In this document: in pieces, positions 43,140 to 54,112 of the stretch
Position numbering within the stretch: the first letter of the stretch is position 1
Layout: the number at the start of each line of letters is the position of its first letter
Source: Sialis fuliginosa
Taxonomy: Eukaryota; Arthropoda; Insecta; Megaloptera; Sialidae
DNA length: 64,000 nucleotides
Assembly (NCBI GenBank): GCA_961205875.1
Contig: OY540817.1
Location: 5,553,001-5,617,000 of the forward strand
Direction of reading: 5' to 3'
Position numbers and translations under genes: made by a program
Notes under the pieces: generated by a model
The model's database searches: none
The model's input: the letters and a program-made list of their open reading frames with translations, nothing else
Told to the model about the DNA's origin: nothing

Positions 43140-43550
43140 AAATCCTTGCAACTTTTGATTCGCTGGTTTAGTAGATTTGACTTTGCATACACTTTTGTAG
43201 AAAATTTAATTTTCTACAAAATTATCATTTGACTTATTTTTAAAAGAAACAGTTTAACTGTGAGAATCTTTTAACCGTAAATCTAACTTTGAATCTCTAA
43301 TTTTTTACTAATTGAATTCAGATACTTGACTTTATGAACGCTTTTGTAGAGATTTTATTTCTCTACAGAATTATAATTTAACTTATTTTTGTAGATGCAA
43401 CAGTTTAATAGTGAGAGTTTTAAATGTAAATTTAACCTAAAAAAATTACTTTGAATCCTTGTAACTTTTGACTTGTTGAAGTCAGGGACTTGACTTTGTG
43501 GACACTTGTAGAGAATTTAATTCTTTACAAAATGATATCTTGAAAAAATT
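43140..43550. repeat. Three diverged tandem repeats of about 150 bp
   Basis: Blocks beginning GAATCTCTAATTTTTT / AATCCTTGCAACTTTTGATT / AATCCTTGTAACTTTTGACT recur at about 43143, 43300 and 43456. Each is followed by GACTTTG.ATACACTTTTGTAG-type and AACAGTTTAA.TGTGAGA-type sequence. Unit similarity is moderate, so the array is old. Non-coding. Confidence 0.6.
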
Positions 43551-44207
43551 TCAGGATTCAATAATACAGACTTTAATACTGAAAAATCATTTTCCTGTTA
43601 TTTTTTTGGTTATAAACTCTGTCATTTCATAACGACAGCAAACGTTATTTACTTTTTGGAGTAGCCTACTGTATATAAATAATATTACATGTTCTTAATA
43701 ATAATGCACACAATTTAATAAATGCTCGCCATCTAGCTATTACTACATTAATTTTAAATGATCCGCACAAATGAATCGAAGCTATTTTATAATTAGTAAG
43801 TTGTTTTATATAAATTATTTGTTTTTAATTGTTTATTAGATTGGTACATGTGATCTTAAAATAAAACCTATTGTTATTTGTTTTTTATAAAAAATTGAAC
43901 ATTTGTGAACGCTATTTGCTAAATTTCTTCTCATTGTACTGTGCAATGTACTCTGTGATATTCAATTAAATTATTTGATATTCAATCGAAGTAGATATAG
44001 TAGAGATAATTATTGTATAATTTGTTATCTATAATTACGATTAAGAAAAATGATTTCAAATAAATTGTTGCGATATTAACTGTAACTTGACTTATTTTAA
44101 ATATAAATTAATTACATTATATCTAGATTATCTAATATATATTATTCTATCCATTACTTTGTCCTCACTGACTGACTCATCAACACACAGTACAAACCCA
44201 TGAGACC
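43551..44207. other. Intergenic AT-rich DNA, nothing recognised
   Basis: No shared repeats, no coding composition, no motif cluster. Confidence 0.5.
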
Positions 44208-44530
44208 TAGGGTTGCCAAGTGTTCACTATTTGAGCAGACAGTCCGCTTTTTTCACATTTTTTATCACAAAATAGTGGACATTTTTTTTATTTAAATGCT
44301 TTATGATGAAATGGTACGTAATCTAAAGCTGTACAGTCTAAGAGAATAAGGATAGGAGAATTTACAGAGCGCAAATTTGTCATACCAAAGATTTCATTGA
44401 AGCATTATATTATGTAAATACTATTTTGCTGTTCTAATTAAATAAAAAAAAAATTATTTTATTTTTTACTACTTAACCTCCCCCCCACCCAATTGTCCGC
44501 TATTTTTTGGAAGCAGACCTGGCAACCCTA
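44208..44530. mobile_element. hAT-like MITE (TAGGGTTGCCA ends)
   Basis: Ends TAGGGTTGCCA and TGGCAACCCTA with flanks ATGAGACC (44200-44207) and ATGGGACC (44531-44538). Subterminal AGTCCGC and GTCCGCTATTTTTTGG blocks. 323 bp, no transposase. Confidence 0.8.
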
Positions 44531-47525
44531 ATGGGACCTAGAAACATAAAATTTTATAGGTTTCATCCTTTAATGATGTACACATCGAATAAGAAGGGAT
44601 TAAAAAAATTAGACCCCTAAAGGTGTAGGGGGGGAGGGTAAAAAATTATACGGTTTTCAACATAACTGAATTTCAGGCAATTAAAATAAATAGTCCTCAG
44701 TACGTCAACTCTTTTGTTAATTTATTACCATACTTTTAAGGGGTGTACCTAAACTGGAATTTTCAATTCCGGCCGGAACCGAAATCGCCGGAATTCACAA
44801 AAAAATCCGGCCGGAACTGGATTTTTTTTAAAAACATATTTTAATTAATAATAATAATTAAAATGGTTTTTTACATAGATTATTATCTTAAATTAACATT
44901 TTATATGGTATTTCTTAAATAGTAGAGACGTAGAGTACTACATTAGGTAGGTGTATTATAAAAAATATTATTTTTTACAAATCTTGTAATTTTTACAGCT
45001 TCGTAAGATCGATTGTTTTAAATTTTTTACATATCATACGTTCTTCTTGATCGAATCTAATTACATGTCAAATTATAAATGTGATAAATCACAAACAGCA
45101 TCTAGACATATTCACAACAGAGAAGATTGTATAAATTTGTACAGATAAAAGAATGCCTACTACTCGAAATAAAAGCACCAATACATTACTATTATAGTGC
45201 ATGTATCATAAACAATACTGCATTATCTTAATACTATTAGCTGAATTCAGATAGTTTTTGAAGAAAACATATTTAGGGCTACAGTATTATTAAAAAAATT
45301 CAGAACAAGTCTTATTTTTACACCCATTGTGATACAGTATGTACTTAAATTTGACACCCGGTTTAATATTATACGTGTTATCGATTTCCAGTATCAACCA
45401 ATGATTATTTAGACCAAGGATATATGGGGCCAGTCCGACCAGTGGGCCCATTGAGTTATCTAGTTTTTGTTTTGTTCTTAATTTTTTTCCTAAAAAATCA
45501 GTTTTTCTCAAAGTGGCCGTACGCCGCCCCTTCTGAACTGGCACCACAAGCAGTCGCCCAGTTCCCCTCCCTAAAGCCAGCATTGCTGTTATATATTAAC
45601 AAAATAAGCAACGAATTTTAATAAATGGGTCATTCTTAGTCAACTCTATCAGAGAAAAACGCTACTTTTACGGATTTTCATAATATTCACATATGTTGTT
45701 AAACTTGCTCAAAAAATATAAGCTTCATTCATCATTTCGCAAAATTTTGCGTTTTTTGAAAATTACACGTATTTTAATTTTTGAAGAGATGACGCATATG
45801 CATTTAAATAATAATTTTTATCTCCGGATGTACTTATCGTAGCGAAATGATTTTTTTTTAGTTTTGTTCACAAAAGAACGGTCTTTTTGGACATTTTATC
45901 CGTTTTTAAGTAAAACAAAAATTTAAATTATTTTTTGTAAAATCAATTTTTTTTTTTGAAATTTGAAGATGTGGTCAGGTGTTTAAAAATCTGAAAAAAA
46001 TCACAAATATTGCTTATAGTATTCTCTATCATCCCTGCAATTTTTAAGGTGGACATATTTATAACGGCTTCAAAAAAAAATTTTTAAGATTGCTATATAG
46101 AGGTCACGCGCACTATACATTGATATACCGTAATGAATTCGGATGTAAATGTTAAAATTATTGTTGTTTGTGTGTAATCTATAGAATTAGTAAATAGATT
46201 TAGAAATAAAGTAATCATACAGTGGGTTTCAAACTGTTTGTTTCACATATACACAAAGGTATACATATATACATACATTTCTACTGATTTTTATTTCTGT
46301 TTCTTTTCAGAATATCATAATTCTGGTGTAGTTTCTCAAAAATAAAATCTAAAAAGTTGTCTATCATATACATATCGCAAGATTGTCACTTTTGATGTTA
46401 CAATCAACAAATAATGCGTGTTATGACACGACCTACTCACAAATGAAACAAATACGCCCGAATATTCGGCGCTTCGGCCGAGAGCCTAGCCGAATATTCG
46501 GTATTCGGTATTCGGCAAAATCACTATTCGTGGCATCTCTAGCCAAAACGCTCGCAGGTGTCATGGCACATTTTTGACGTCACGCTTATGTAAAGACTTC
46601 TTGTCAACAATAATAAATCCTTGTTCCATCGCTAACGTTTCTCGGTTTTAGTTTTGGTAACACAAAACTGAGAAAATTGATAATTTAAAACCACAAAATA
46701 ATTTATAAACAGTGCAGATATCAATGAAACAAAAATGATGTTTATTTAGCCGTGACGTCATCCATTGTCCATTCTGACTAGTGTTTTTATCTAACATGGC
46801 GGATTGCTGTATTTTGTGTTTTTATTTTAACAAAAATCATATTAATCTCGCTTTTAATATAAAAATAAATACATTTTTTAGAATCTTTTTAACCTATTTC
46901 ATTATTTAAAATCATAATTTCAGTGATACTTTGTTACTGGCATCATGTCTATTAGGTACATTGTAAATTAACAAAAATTCCAACATGTCTTTAGCGTATG
47001 ATGAATAGGTATGCAATATTATATTTTATTATATATAATTATATATATAATATAATATTATATATTTTATTTTCACAAACATTTGACAAAAATCATGGAT
47101 GAATGAATTCGTATAAAATAGCCTTCTATAATATAAAATCGAAAGTGTATATAATCTGTACATGTACATTTTACGTTCCATTTCAACTGAACAATAATTA
47201 GTAACGGCTTTTCATAAATGAATTGCCATATACTATACTGTGACATAATGTAGGTTTTTAGGGTTCTTTGCACTTTAATCCAATAGAACACGTACGTTTT
47301 GAAATATATTTTATTGAAACAATTCTTAAAATAACAAAACATACTAACAATCAACAACAATATTATTTTTGTTTTTATTTTATTTTTTTATATAATACTT
47401 TCACTATTTAATGCAACAGTAGGTACCTACAATTGCAAGAAAATAATCGATCACATATTTTACAGTAAATTGATCACAATAATAGGCTAGGAGCTTTTTA
47501 GAAAACATGTATAGTTTATAATTAA
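44531..47525. other. Intergenic region with repeat fragments and a CRE pair
   Basis: 44760-44825 holds GGCCGG-rich short palindromes (CAATTCCGGCCGGAACCG) resembling an element end. 45423-45570 is a CG-richer fragment with GGCCGTACGCCGCCCC, also element-like. 46440-46550 carries repeated CGAATATTCGG words and a GTGGCATCTCTAG end, a likely DNA-transposon fragment. Two perfect TGACGTCA sites lie at 46575 and 46753. No supported coding frame. Confidence 0.4.
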
Positions 47526-47531
47526 TTTATT
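47526..47531 (-). terminator. Poly(A) signal AATAAA for the secreted-protein gene
   Basis: On the minus strand AATAAA begins 11 nt after the stop codon TAA (47544-47542). The very short 3'UTR is unusual; alternatively the CAG|GTTAAT at the end of the frame is a splice donor and the gene continues further. Confidence 0.4.
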
Positions 47532-47541
47532 AATATTATAA

Positions 47542-50500
47542 TTAACCTGAAGATACCGCTTCATCGAATGCTTCTTCGTGTTCCGATCTATCCAACATAA
47601 AACGAGGTAATGTTACCCCAAATCTTTTACTGTAAACTGGTTTCAGTTCTGAAGCAAATGCGCCATCTGATCCTTCAATTTTAATATCAGCTGATTCTGG
47701 TACTTTCTCATTATCGACTGAATATTTTTGATCATCTATTTTTCGTTTAACTGGGGCTTTTTCATAAACATAATGTGTTCCACTTGAACTTGTTTTTTGT
47801 TCAAAATTAGGCCGTTTAGTTGAATATACTGTCGGTAAGGTTAAAGGTAAAGTAGCGGTTCTTGATTCGGTTGATGTATCTTTTGCAGACTTCTTCTTTT
47901 TAGGTTTCAGTTTTTTAGATTCTTTAAAATTTTCGTATATTTCGTCATCTGAAATTTCAGAGGAAGTTACTTTCTTAAAGAACTTCTTTCTTTTTAACGA
48001 TTCAGTTGTTGTGGTGAATGGGGCACTGGTTGTAGTATGGGGTGTACTATTTATTTTTGATTCCGATGTTTCTTGTCTTGATTCAGAACCTTCTGGATTA
48101 GGATCAGATGAATATTTTTGCATTTGGTGGTACGCCATGTGCTTTTTTTCTGGTTTTGACTCTGTTACATACATGCACTCTTCATTTTCTTGGCCTTTTT
48201 TATCAGCGCATCGATAGCAAGTTAGTTTCCCTTTTGTTACTTTTTTACAATCAGATCTGTCTTTTTTTGCAAATTCGGCTAAAACTTCTTCTACATCTTT
48301 TTTGGTTTCTTCGGCGAAAAACTTTGTTGGGGTTTTAAATCCATGTTCTTTGTTTTCAGATGCTTCACCATGTTCTCTCTCATCTTCCTTGATTTCAGCA
48401 TATTCCGGAAACAGTTTAGAAAAGTAATCTTCGTATTTACCAGGGTTATAACCGAAATCTTCTTTTACATTTTCTTCTTTTTTATTATTGCGTGTATCTG
48501 GACTTCCATATAATTCTGAATCTAATCCATGTCCACTATCGTATCTTTTTTGAGATTCTCGTTCCTTAGTTTCTTCCACAAAATGTTCAGGAATATCAAA
48601 AGATTGTTCTGAATACTTCACTTCGTCTTGCTGTTTTTCTTTTACATCATCATCTTCTTCAGAGTAACGTTTGCGATACGTATTTTTGGGAGTATCTTCA
48701 TAATCTTTATCATTCACATTACTGAAGCGACGGTTACCCCTGCTTCTTGTCACAGGTCTTTCTTCAGATGCTTGCTTTTCTCTTTCATCTGATGGTTTAC
48801 CGTTAAACTTTCGTTCGTTGACGTAAGCATACTGTTTTTCGTTTGGGGCAGATCTATATGAACACTGTTCAGATTTTGCACCTGTTTTAGGATTCTTACA
48901 AACTTTACAAGTTGCTGTTTTCTTTTTGATCTCTTCACAAACATCCCCGTCTTTGTTTACTGTCTTCGTTTTACGATTTTGTTGTCTACCAGAATGTGAA
49001 ACAGTTGGTTTGGATTCAGTGCCTTCTACTGTTTTTTCATCGGGTTCATCATTACTGTTAAATTTCGATTCTTTAACATATGCGTATTTTTTTTCATTTG
49101 GTTCGGATGTATATGAACATTGCTCATAACTTCCACCGGTTTTTGGGTTTTCACAAACCATGCATGTCATTGAATCCTTATGCACCTTTTTACATTTATC
49201 TGAACTCTTCAATTTTTCTGACTGTATTTCAGAAAAACTTTTTTCTTCATCGGCGGAAGGATCGAAAGAAAAATACTCTGGACCGAATCGATATTTTTTA
49301 TTCTCTTCTTTCTCAAAACTAGAAAAATCAGGTGCTCTATAGTGAGAACGTTCACCTTCGAATTCCTCAGGTCTTGATTTGTATTTCTGATTTTTCAATT
49401 CGCTAAAATCATATTCTGATTCTTCATTCTGATCGCTTTTCTTTGTATATCTTTTATACCTGAAAGATGTTGCTGGGGCATTTCCGGTACTGTATTTCTC
49501 AGCAGATCCTGCAAAATATTGTTTGTTGTTTGGATCTGATTTATACGAACATTGCTCATAAGTTTCTCCAGTTTTTGGTTCAGTGCACAAGAAACAAGTC
49601 ATTGCATCTCGTCTAAATCTCCCATTACTAATATCTTCCGCAGAAATATCTTTTTCAATTCTTTTACAAATCTTCCTTCCAACAATCTCCGTATCTTCTC
49701 TATTTGCTTCTGACTTGAGCTCTGATAAGATACTTGCAGCTGTAGATTCTAATTTACTAGGATATGAGGGTACATGAGGAGAAGATGTACTCAAGATATT
49801 AGATGGTTGAAAACTGTATTTTTGATAAGACACTGGGGCAGATCGATAATTGCTTTTTAAATCTTCATTCGGGTAGTATGAAGGTTTAGCACTTAAAGTA
49901 TTCAAAGTTAAAGGTAAAGGATACTGCGTTTTCCCTAAATGAGGTTCGCTTGGACGGTTTGCTTGCTGAGGAATAAAATCTTGATCAGATTCGTAAGAAG
50001 ATGTTGCATAGGAAGGAGCAACATAACCAGATCTTTGTTCAGACGATTCAGGCGAAGAATTTTGTATATTTTCATGATACTCTTTCAAAGGACTGACTTC
50101 TTCATAATTTTGAATAGAAGGTACTTTATGGGATACGTAACTCGGTCCAGGTTTATTGTAGTATGGTGATGATGAAAATAACTGCTTGTTTGTTGATCCT
50201 TGATCTAAAGATAGAAAATCTTGTGGTTTGAAGCCAGCTTCCGAAGAAGCACTTGCAGCATCAAATACTGAGCGGTAGTAATGTGGTGGTACAAAGCCAG
50301 TTTGATTAATAACTGACGTACTTGCTTGTGCTCCGAAAGGATGATCGACAGTTGCCTGTGCTGTGAATGGACTAGACGCTGCTCCGAAACCTAAACAATA
50401 AAAACAAATTTTATAGGTAATTTGAATTATATTTTGTATATTATATAAGTTGTACTTCTTTAGCGCTCCGTGACACATTTTTAAATGAGCATTTTACGAT

Positions 50501-53273
50501 TAACTGAGGACCGTGTTCGATATAACCCTCGGAAATGTTCGGGTATTGTGAAGTTAGCTGAGTAGTCAACGATAACAACAAAAGAGTGCGGCTCAGGAAC
50601 AGACAACGCGTGTGAGTGCAACACGAGAGTTATCGAAGGTATAGCGTACATTAACTATATGTACTCGAGAGAAAGATACAGTAAATTAAGTTCGTGTATA
50701 GATATTGAGATAGACAATATAACACATTTGTGAAAAATAGTAGATAGTGAAAGTTACAGTAAAACTTCGAACATTTGAAATATACCTACGCTTGCCACCG
50801 GAGGTATCGAGGGTTATAAAAATTGATAAGTGTTAATTTTTCGTAGTTGTTTTCAATAACGCCAAAGAAGTATAACTTCTAACGCGTGTAAATGCGTACA
50901 CACACTCATTTTTTTTAATTACCGAAATGAGCAGGTCCGAAAAGTCCAGCAAAATCAAGCGGTTGCACGAACCCATTTTCATTTTGTTTTGTTTCTGCGT
51001 TTTGAATATTGAGAGCGATCGGGGTTGGTTTTTTATCTTGTAAATAGTATTTCGAGTAATCTTCACGCCCTGGTTCATCATAATAGCCTGATCTATAGTC
51101 TTCATCATCGTCATCGGTCACTTTATAGTCACTGTCGTAATGCTGGCAACTACTGACAATGACAAGTGTTGATATTGCAAGCACCTGAAGCGAGATAAAA
51201 TACTATATTTAAAAACGATATTGTTTAAACGACGTTACAATTAAAAATAATTATTTCAATATATGTAATAATGAAATGCTGATATGCTTATTGTTAGGTA
51301 AAAGGCAGTAAGAAGCAAATTTTAAAAATGGGATCAAAGTTTTTATCACTTTAAGGTCCTACATAACTATGCAAATAGTTTGAGGGTGATTTAATGCCAG
51401 TGTCTTATAAATGCTAAAATTATTTGAAAATAGTATTTACTGCCTTCTCACTATGAATAAGCAACCAAATTACGAAAGGCAGTAAACTAAGAAGGCTTGT
51501 TGTAAATCATATTTTATTGCTTTTTCACCCAGTAACGTGTAGGAAATCGTTTATAGAATATAGAGGAATTTTTTTTTATGAAACCAGTTTCGTGAAACTT
51601 GGTTTGTGAAACGTGTTTCATATTTGCCACACACAAGTAAAACTTTTTTAATAAAACTAGAAATTAGTTTCAACAATGTCGTCCGACGAAGAGGAAGTGC
51701 TAATGCTGTATTGGTGGCTCCATAATAAAAAAATTAAACGTAGGTTCTGGGTTTATTTTTTTTGATAAAGATTACTGTTTTGCAGGTCATAAGCCCATGT
51801 AAACAGAACCCAAACATTTTTAATTAAGAACTTGCAAAAAAACTTAGGTTACTGCACTGAATACCCCACTACCAAGGTCTATTATTTATATCAATATATT
51901 TTTTTATTTAACATTATATTAATAAATTATAATAATGATTGAACTTGGAACTTCCATGCAAAATTGATGAAACCAAAATCACAACTTTCACGAAACTGCG
52001 TTTGTGAAACCACGTGAAGTTTAGGTTTCGTGAAACTCAGTGTGCTATATCTGATTGTTTTTCAATTGAATGGTTTTATGAAACTAAAGTTTCACGAAAC
52101 TAGTTTCATAAAAAAAGTTTCCTCTGTGTGCGGCTCGCCTAATGGTACCAAAAACAAAAATATTTAAAAAATGATATTACTGTCTTTTTCCTAAGCACGG
52201 CAGTGCTATTTCCAACGGCACCAAGGTGCCAGACATTCCATTACGTATCTAGTAAGTTTATAAGGGCCTATACCAGGGGTGGCCAAACCATGGCGCATTG
52301 CATCATTGCGCCTACTTATTCTTTTGAAGTAGACGTCATAACGCCATAATTGAATTCATCTTCATATAATATGGTTCATATTTTCAACACCAAACTATTC
52401 TCAGATCAATTTTGCCTTTTTTACAGCCTTCTTACTTATCAGTTCGACCTATTTTTTGACTGTTTCCTAGCTAACTATTATTTCCAATAATAGTTATACA
52501 GTGTATTCCAAGTTGATTAAGCCATAGGAAATTTAACATGGGGACAATTAGAAGTGCTGTAGTAACCTTTGGTCAAATTTAACGATGTGTGATTGGTGCA
52601 TTTTGAAATACCGCCACAAAATTTAATAAAATAGTAATTAGTGTTTTGTTTTCAAATTTATATCTGCCAATAAATATTATTATAATTTTATCTAGGGTTT
52701 TTACTTTAATGTATTTTATTGTTGAAAACAAAATACTGTTGATTAATTTAAAATTAATCAGTTAGTTTCGAGGCGCCATTTCAAAATGCACCAATCACAC
52801 ATCGTTAAATTTGACCAAAGGCTAGTACAACATTTCTAATTTTCCCAATGTTAAATTTCCTATGGCTCAATCATCTTGGAAACACTGTATATATGTACTT
52901 ACAGTTTGGCAGAACAAGAGCATTAAACAGATGAGAATTCAGAAAATAGTGTGAATTGTTAGATTTGAAATGAGATAAAATTTGCAAAAAGTTATAACTA
53001 TGAACGTAAGAAGTTAGAATATCTCGGATACAATTTTTCGACGGTATTACAATACTTCGGAACATGGAAGTAAAAAGTGCTTGAGTTACATGGCGCATCT
53101 AAATTCGTCTCCGAAAAAATTGGCGTATGATAATGCAAAAGGTTGGCCACCCCTGGTCTATACCTTAAGTATCATTAATAAAAACATCCAATAAAAAACT
53201 ATTAATATTTAAATTTAAATAGTTCTGATAGAAAATAACATACCTGCCATAGCCTACTGATCGTAAGCCTCAT
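47542..53273 (-). CDS. Secreted protein with four cysteine modules, about 1046 residues
   Basis: Three exons on the minus strand: 53273-53244, 51184-50923, 50390-47545 plus stop. The N-terminus MRLTISRLWQVLAISTLVIV followed by SSCQH is a textbook signal peptide split by intron 1. The mature protein opens with an acidic Asp/Tyr stretch (DSDYKVTDDDDEDYRSGYYD), then a Ser/Tyr/Pro-rich region. Four modules of the form C-x9-C-x2-C-x11-C follow, at about residues 339-375, 496-525, 581-611 and 809-837, each around TC..C...KTG...EQCSY (the last EECMY; the first has a 23-residue first loop). Spacers are Glu/Lys/Ser/Tyr-rich. No membrane segment follows. Probably extracellular-matrix or cuticle-associated in an arthropod; I do not recognise a named family. 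Confidence 0.85.
47545..50390 (-). CDS. Secreted-protein gene, large terminal exon
   Basis: Acceptor (minus) TTTTTATTGTTTAG before 50390. 2846 nt open without a stop, carrying all four cysteine modules and ending FMLDRSEHEEAFDEAVSSG then TAA. The last codons TCT TCA GGT TAA contain a possible weak donor (CAG|GTTAAT), so a further 3' exon cannot be ruled out. Confidence 0.85.
50391..50922. other. Intron 2 of the secreted-protein gene
   Basis: 532 bp, minus-strand GTAATT donor and TTTAG acceptor. The 50500-50660 part is of balanced composition (AACAGACAACGCGTGTGAGT) and could be regulatory. No coding. Confidence 0.6.
50923..51184 (-). CDS. Secreted-protein gene, exon 2
   Basis: 262 nt: 87 codons plus one base. 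The acceptor (minus) TTATCTCGCTTCAG is followed by VLAISTLVIVSSCQHYDSDY and an Asp/Tyr-rich stretch. It ends DFAGLFGPAHF with one G that pairs with GT of exon 3 to give Gly. Confidence 0.85.
51563..52125. mobile_element. TIR element built of GTTTC/GAAAC words
   Basis: Ends GAGGAATTTTTTTTTATGAA and TTTCATAAAAAAAGTTTCCTC pair (second quoted in parts). Subterminal GAAACCAGTTTCGTGAAACTT pairs with AAGTTTCACGAAACTAGTTT-type sequence. The interior block GTTTTGCAGGTCATAAGCCC next to ATGTAAACAGAACCCAAAC is also found inside the Helitron-like family (near 18630, 29135 and, inverted, 450-490). No coding. Confidence 0.6.
52274..53155. mobile_element. hAT-like element (CAGGGGTGGCCAA ends)
   Basis: Ends CAGGGGTGGCCAAACC and GGTTGGCCACCCCTG, with flanks GCCTATAC (52266-52273) and GTCTATAC (53156-53163). 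CAGGGGTGGCCAA is a classic hAT (Charlie-type) end. 882 bp with no transposase frame. The interior includes a TTTGACCAAAGG / CCTTTGGTCAAA inverted pair, suggesting nested material. It sits in intron 1 of the secreted-protein gene. Confidence 0.85.
53244..53273 (-). CDS. Secreted-protein gene, exon 1 (first 10 codons)
   Basis: Minus-strand ATG at 53273. It reads MRLTISRLWQ and is followed by GTATGT. It is too short to be found as an isolated frame. It is supported because it provides the basic n-region directly in phase with the hydrophobic core in exon 2, giving a complete signal peptide. Confidence 0.8.
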
Positions 53274-53407
53274 CTTTTAGATCTAGGATATATCAACAAT
53301 TGAGAGTAATCACAAAAACAAATACACCATTCGATTAACAATAATAATATACTTTTGCAACTGTTGAGTCTATTTTGTCATATCGCGGTAGCGATGAAGA
53401 AACAGTG

Positions 53408-53413
53408 TTTATA
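53408..53413 (-). promoter_or_regulatory. Candidate TATA box of the secreted-protein gene
   Basis: Minus-strand CCATATAAACACTG lies about 140 bp before the ATG. A start near 53380 would give a 5'UTR of roughly 100 nt. Other AT-rich alternatives exist (TATATTATTATT nearer the ATG). Confidence 0.4.
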
Positions 53414-53634
53414 TGGACTTCCCCACCAGGGACTTCGCAAAGTGCTGGAGCATATCGGTGAGTGTCACAACAATCTCCGAGCAGATAATTGTTGATGTTT
53501 GTTATTCTTTATTGGTGACAAAATATCAGAGGTGGTTCGATATAATTGTGTTATATAATAAATATTATAATGATATGTGATCGGATCCTGCATTTGCGAT
53601 TTATTTTAATGTTTATTTTAATTTGTGGCATATG

Positions 53635-53904
53635 CAGTGGTGTATCGTAGGGTTCTGCCGCCCGAGGCAGATGGAAATTTGCTGCCCCCCTCCTCTGCAC
53701 TATATGCTAAATATAAAAAATTGAAGACCTTTTTTTCGAATTTGACGCTGGAAATTCACAATTTTGCGTCTATAGTAAATTTGATGACCTTTTTTTTGGT
53801 TGCAACCTAAAATTGGCCGTCCCCAATCCACAAATTTGCCGCCCTTAACAAACTGCCGCCCGGGGGAAATACCCCCTTTGCCCCTCTTCCAAAGTACGCT
53901 ACTG
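53635..53904. mobile_element. hAT-like MITE (CAGTGGTGTA ends)
   Basis: Ends CAGTGGTGTATCGTAG and AAGTACGCTACTG (imperfect inverse) with flanks GGCATATG (53627-53634) and GGCGTATG (53905-53912). CTGCCGCCCGAGGCAG and CTGCCGCCCGGGGG blocks near both ends. 270 bp, about 230 bp upstream of the candidate TATA box. Confidence 0.75.
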
Positions 53905-53944
53905 GGCGTATGAGAAGATTTCTAGAAAAAAATGCAAAAGTAAC

Positions 53945-54112
53945 ACTGTCTGTCTGTTTGTAACTTTTTCACGGTTAAACCGCTGAACCGATCTTGATTA
54001 AACTTGGCAGAGAGATAGTTTGCATCCTGAAGAAGGACATAGGCTATTTTGTATCCCGAAAATAAATTGGATTAAAAAAAATTCATGCGGACGAAGTCGC
54101 GGGTAACAGCTA
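53945..54112 (+). mobile_element. Short Helitron-like repeat with CTAGT tail
   Basis: Runs from CTGTCTGTCTGTTTGTAAC through TTTCACGGTTAAACCGCTGA, ACCGATCTTGATTAAACTTG and CATCCTGAAGAAGGACATAG to GACGAAGTCGCGGGTAACAG, ending CTAGT. The start is decayed. Confidence 0.6.

Larger units (their letters stand above)
51185..53243. other. Intron 1 of the secreted-protein gene
   Basis: About 2.06 kb, donor GTATGT on the minus strand. It carries two element insertions (51563-52125 and 52274-53155), which account for about 70 percent of its length. 51190-51560 is AT-rich without recognisable content. Confidence 0.6.

Noticed and set aside
45424-45621. Open frame beginning MGPVRPVGPLSYLVFVLF
   Set aside because: A hydrophobic run from T-rich DNA next to element-like CG-rich ends; no splice support or homologous look.
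48011-50169. Several plus-strand open frames of 60-80 codons opposite the secreted-protein exon
   Set aside because: Antisense shadows of a 2.8-kb coding exon; no independent splice sites or domain-like content.
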